Source: DASTFP01 sp963816855 | GTDB taxonomy: Bacteria; Verrucomicrobiota; Verrucomicrobiia; Chthoniobacterales; Terrimicrobiaceae | Length of the DNA stretch: 64,000 nt | Assembly: GCA_963816855.1 (NCBI GenBank) | Contig: CAWFMA010000036.1 | Location: 1-64,000, forward strand | Direction: 5' to 3' | In this document: one piece after another, positions 62,380-64,000 of the stretch | Layout of the letters: each line of letters opens with the position of its first letter | Numbering within the stretch: position 1 is the stretch's first letter | Notes under the pieces: generated by a model | Told to the model about the DNA's origin: nothing | The model's input: only the letters and a program-made list of their open reading frames with translations | The model's database searches: none | Position numbers and translations under genes: made by a program

Positions 62380-63774
62380 TCAAAGAATTTTCCCCGGATT
62401 CAGTATCCCATTGGGATCGAAACAATCTTTGATGCGTTTCATAACTGCGAAGTTGAGCTCGCCTACGGCTTTCTTCAGAAACGCCTTTTTCGCCAGTCCG
62501 ACCCCATGCTCGCCGGTAATCGTTCCCCCGAGCGCCAAAGCGTGATCAAAGATCTCCTTCATGGCAATTTCCACCCGGTGCATCTCATCCAGATCCTTTT
62601 CATTTGTCAAAAACGTCGGATGCAAATTTCCATCGCCCATGTGACCGAACGTTCCGATCTTCAGGTTGTGACGTTCGGCAACGCGCTGAATCTCTTCGAC
62701 CATCCGTGAAAGCTCGCTGCGAGGCACAGTGGCATCCTCGAGGATCGTGGTGGGGGCGATGCGCGCCAGGGAAGAAAATGCCGCCCGCCGAGCGGTGGCC
62801 AAACGCAGTGCTTCCTCCGTGGTCTGCGCAACCTTCACGTCCCGGGCCTTCGAAGCCCGGGCGATTTTCGCCATTTCCTCCGCTTCCTGCTCGACGGCCG
62901 CCGGATGGCCATCTGTCTCCATCAACAGGACGGCCGCCGCGTCGCGCGGCAAGCCGATGGCCGCAAAATCTTCGACGCAGTTGATGGTCACCCGATCAAG
63001 AAACTCCAGGGTGCAGGGAATGATCTTGGCCGCAATGATGGCCGATACCGTCCTCGCTGCGTCCTCCATCCGGTCAAAAACGGCCAGCAGAGTCTTTCCG
63101 GCCATCGGCTTGGGGATCAAGCTGAGAAGAACCTTGGTGACGACGCCCAGGGTGCCCTCGGAACCGATGAACAAGTCCCGGAGCGAATAGCCTGCGACAT
63201 CCTTGACACATTTGTTTCCGGTAAACATCACCTCACCGTCCGGGAGAACGACCTCCAAGCCCATCACGTAATCGCGTGTGACTCCATACTTCAGTCCGCG
63301 CAGGCCGCCGGAGTTCTCGGCCACGTTGCCGCCGATGGTCGAGATCTTCATGGATCCCGGATCCGGAGGGTAGAACAGGCCGGCCTGTTCTGCCGCTTCC
63401 GCAATCGACACGGTAGTCGCTCCGCTCTCCGCAAGAAGCGTAAGATTCTTGGGATCCACTTCCAGGATCCGGTTCATCTGCGCCAGACAGAGCACAACGC
63501 TCCCTTCAACGGGGACGCTGCCTCCGCTCAACCCAGTTCCCGACCCCCTGGGGACAATCGCCAGCTTTTCCGCGTTGGCGACTTTCAACAATCGCGAGAC
63601 CTCCTCGACTGTCTGCGCAAAAACCACGGCAGCGGGCATCTGTTGCAGCACGGCAGTTCCGTCGAAGGAATAAGGAATGAGATCCTCGCGAAGCGTCAAA
63701 AGCGCCTCCGAGGGAAAAATTCCGGACAGAATTTCAATGATTCTCTCCTGTGGTGGCATTCCCCTTTTTGCCAC
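62380..63774 (-). CDS. glcD: glycolate oxidase FAD-binding subunit
   Basis: GlcD oxidises glycolate to glyoxylate (or lactate to pyruvate in near relatives). The 464-residue flavoprotein of the VAO/PCMH type has the FAD pocket IVPRGSGTGLSGGSVPVEGS, PDPGSMKISTIGGNVAENSG, VTRDYVMGLEVVLPDGEVMF, LFIGSEGTLGVVTKVLLSLI, and the C-terminal HMGDGNLHPTFL and GTITGEHGVGLAKKAFL. These are the family marks of the D-lactate/glycolate group. The start is GTG 63774. It heads the glcD-glcF-cls run. Confidence 0.94.
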   Translation of the reverse strand: MAKRGMPPQERIIEILSGIFPSEALLTLREDLIPYSFDGTAVLQQMPAAVVFAQTVEEVSRLLKVANAEKLAIVPRGSGTGLSGGSVPVEGSVVLCLAQMNRILEVDPKNLTLLAESGATTVSIAEAAEQAGLFYPPDPGSMKISTIGGNVAENSGGLRGLKYGVTRDYVMGLEVVLPDGEVMFTGNKCVKDVAGYSLRDLFIGSEGTLGVVTKVLLSLIPKPMAGKTLLAVFDRMEDAARTVSAIIAAKIIPCTLEFLDRVTINCVEDFAAIGLPRDAAAVLLMETDGHPAAVEQEAEEMAKIARASKARDVKVAQTTEEALRLATARRAAFSSLARIAPTTILEDATVPRSELSRMVEEIQRVAERHNLKIGTFGHMGDGNLHPTFLTNEKDLDEMHRVEIAMKEIFDHALALGGTITGEHGVGLAKKAFLKKAVGELNFAVMKRIKDCFDPNGILNPGKIL

Positions 63775-63867
63775 ACCTCATCGGCTCCGCTCAAAAGAAT
63801 ATTTCCCGTCCCTGGATCATCCACCTGCTTCACCGGTCCTCGTGAAACCGCGCCACTTCAAGATCAG

Positions 63868-64000
63868 CTACTTTAAGAGCTTGAAAGCGTGCGTCCACTC
63901 GCCGCGAATGAAGCCGGGAATGCACCAGAGCATGCAAAGCGGCTCGATGGCGCGGGCTGCTTCCGCTTTTCCCATATCCGCTGTTTCCCAACCGAATTGC
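63868..64000 (-). CDS. C-terminal fragment of an unidentified protein (cut by the window edge)
   Basis: On the minus strand an open frame comes in from the right edge and ends at TAG 63868-63870. Its 43 visible residues end MGKAEAARAIEPLCMLWCIP then GFIRGEWTHAFKLLK. They look like a real protein end with aromatic and cysteine residues, but I cannot name a family. The gap to glcD is about 93 bases. Confidence 0.5.
   Translation of the reverse strand, partial: QFGWETADMGKAEAARAIEPLCMLWCIPGFIRGEWTHAFKLLK

Overview
The window is a GC-rich bacterial chromosome segment, gene-dense and mostly housekeeping. I see no phage, no CRISPR array, no tRNA and no rRNA. The best clue to the organism is a GreA-type elongation factor with a long unique N-terminal extension, the architecture known from Chlamydia and relatives. 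With it come a YciH/SUI1 protein, many small membrane proteins I do not recognise, and a glycolate oxidase pair. I infer a free-living heterotroph of the Verrucomicrobiota (PVC superphylum). This rests on protein architecture, not on a marker tree.

Layout. 0.4-2.4 kb: a MocR/GntR aminotransferase-like regulator divergent from a small DUF2917 gene. 2.6-5.3 kb: typA, a SUI1 factor and a small anchored protein. 5.5-13.5 kb: a CbpA-type DnaJ, serS-tilS, a photolyase, an RpoD-family sigma factor, and a glycosyltransferase coupled to a CbiX-like chelatase. 13.6-19.9 kb: a D,D-carboxypeptidase and a complete fructose PTS operon read leftward (fruA, an EIIA-HPr-EI fusion, fruK). 20.3-24.5 kb: a metal ABC-transporter pair, rpsA, glutaredoxin and a clear terminator. 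24.7-29.7 kb: recQ, then a leftward fur-argH-nudix-tatC operon. 30-33 kb: coiled-coil protein, lipoprotein, GT9 transferase, ruvC, lipB. 33-37.7 kb: an APC permease with a UspA tail, RNase P RNA, a Nif3-family gene, ychF. 37.8-45.8 kb: an envelope-looking run (MMPL/HpnN-like exporter, peptidoglycan-binding protein, three polytopic membrane proteins of glycosyltransferase type). 45.9-50.9 kb: a lone nuoA, a Dabb protein, a class III aminotransferase, a glgA-like gene, a CoaB-like gene, exoD. 50.9-55.8 kb: long greA, eno, ftsB-like and prfB with its programmed frameshift. 56-59.5 kb: a three-gene ribose-type sugar ABC importer. 59.5-63.8 kb: cardiolipin synthase and glycolate oxidase GlcF/GlcD. 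The right edge cuts an unidentified leftward gene.

The genes suggest a sugar-using life. Fructose enters by a self-contained PTS whose energy-coupling proteins are fused, another sugar by an ABC importer, and carbon flows to enolase and perhaps glycogen. Fur sits at the head of its operon. A Fur/Zur-like inverted repeat lies before the metal transporter.

The main non-gene discovery is a non-coding palindromic element present twice (8741-8828 and 35626-35805). It has matching ends starting CTAGGAGACTGTTGA. In both copies one CTAG end forms the TAG stop codon of the neighbouring gene (tilS and the nif3-like gene). It looks like a MITE with CTAG target preference. A second hidden repeat is a 33-bp inverted pair flanking recQ, one arm being the start of tatC.
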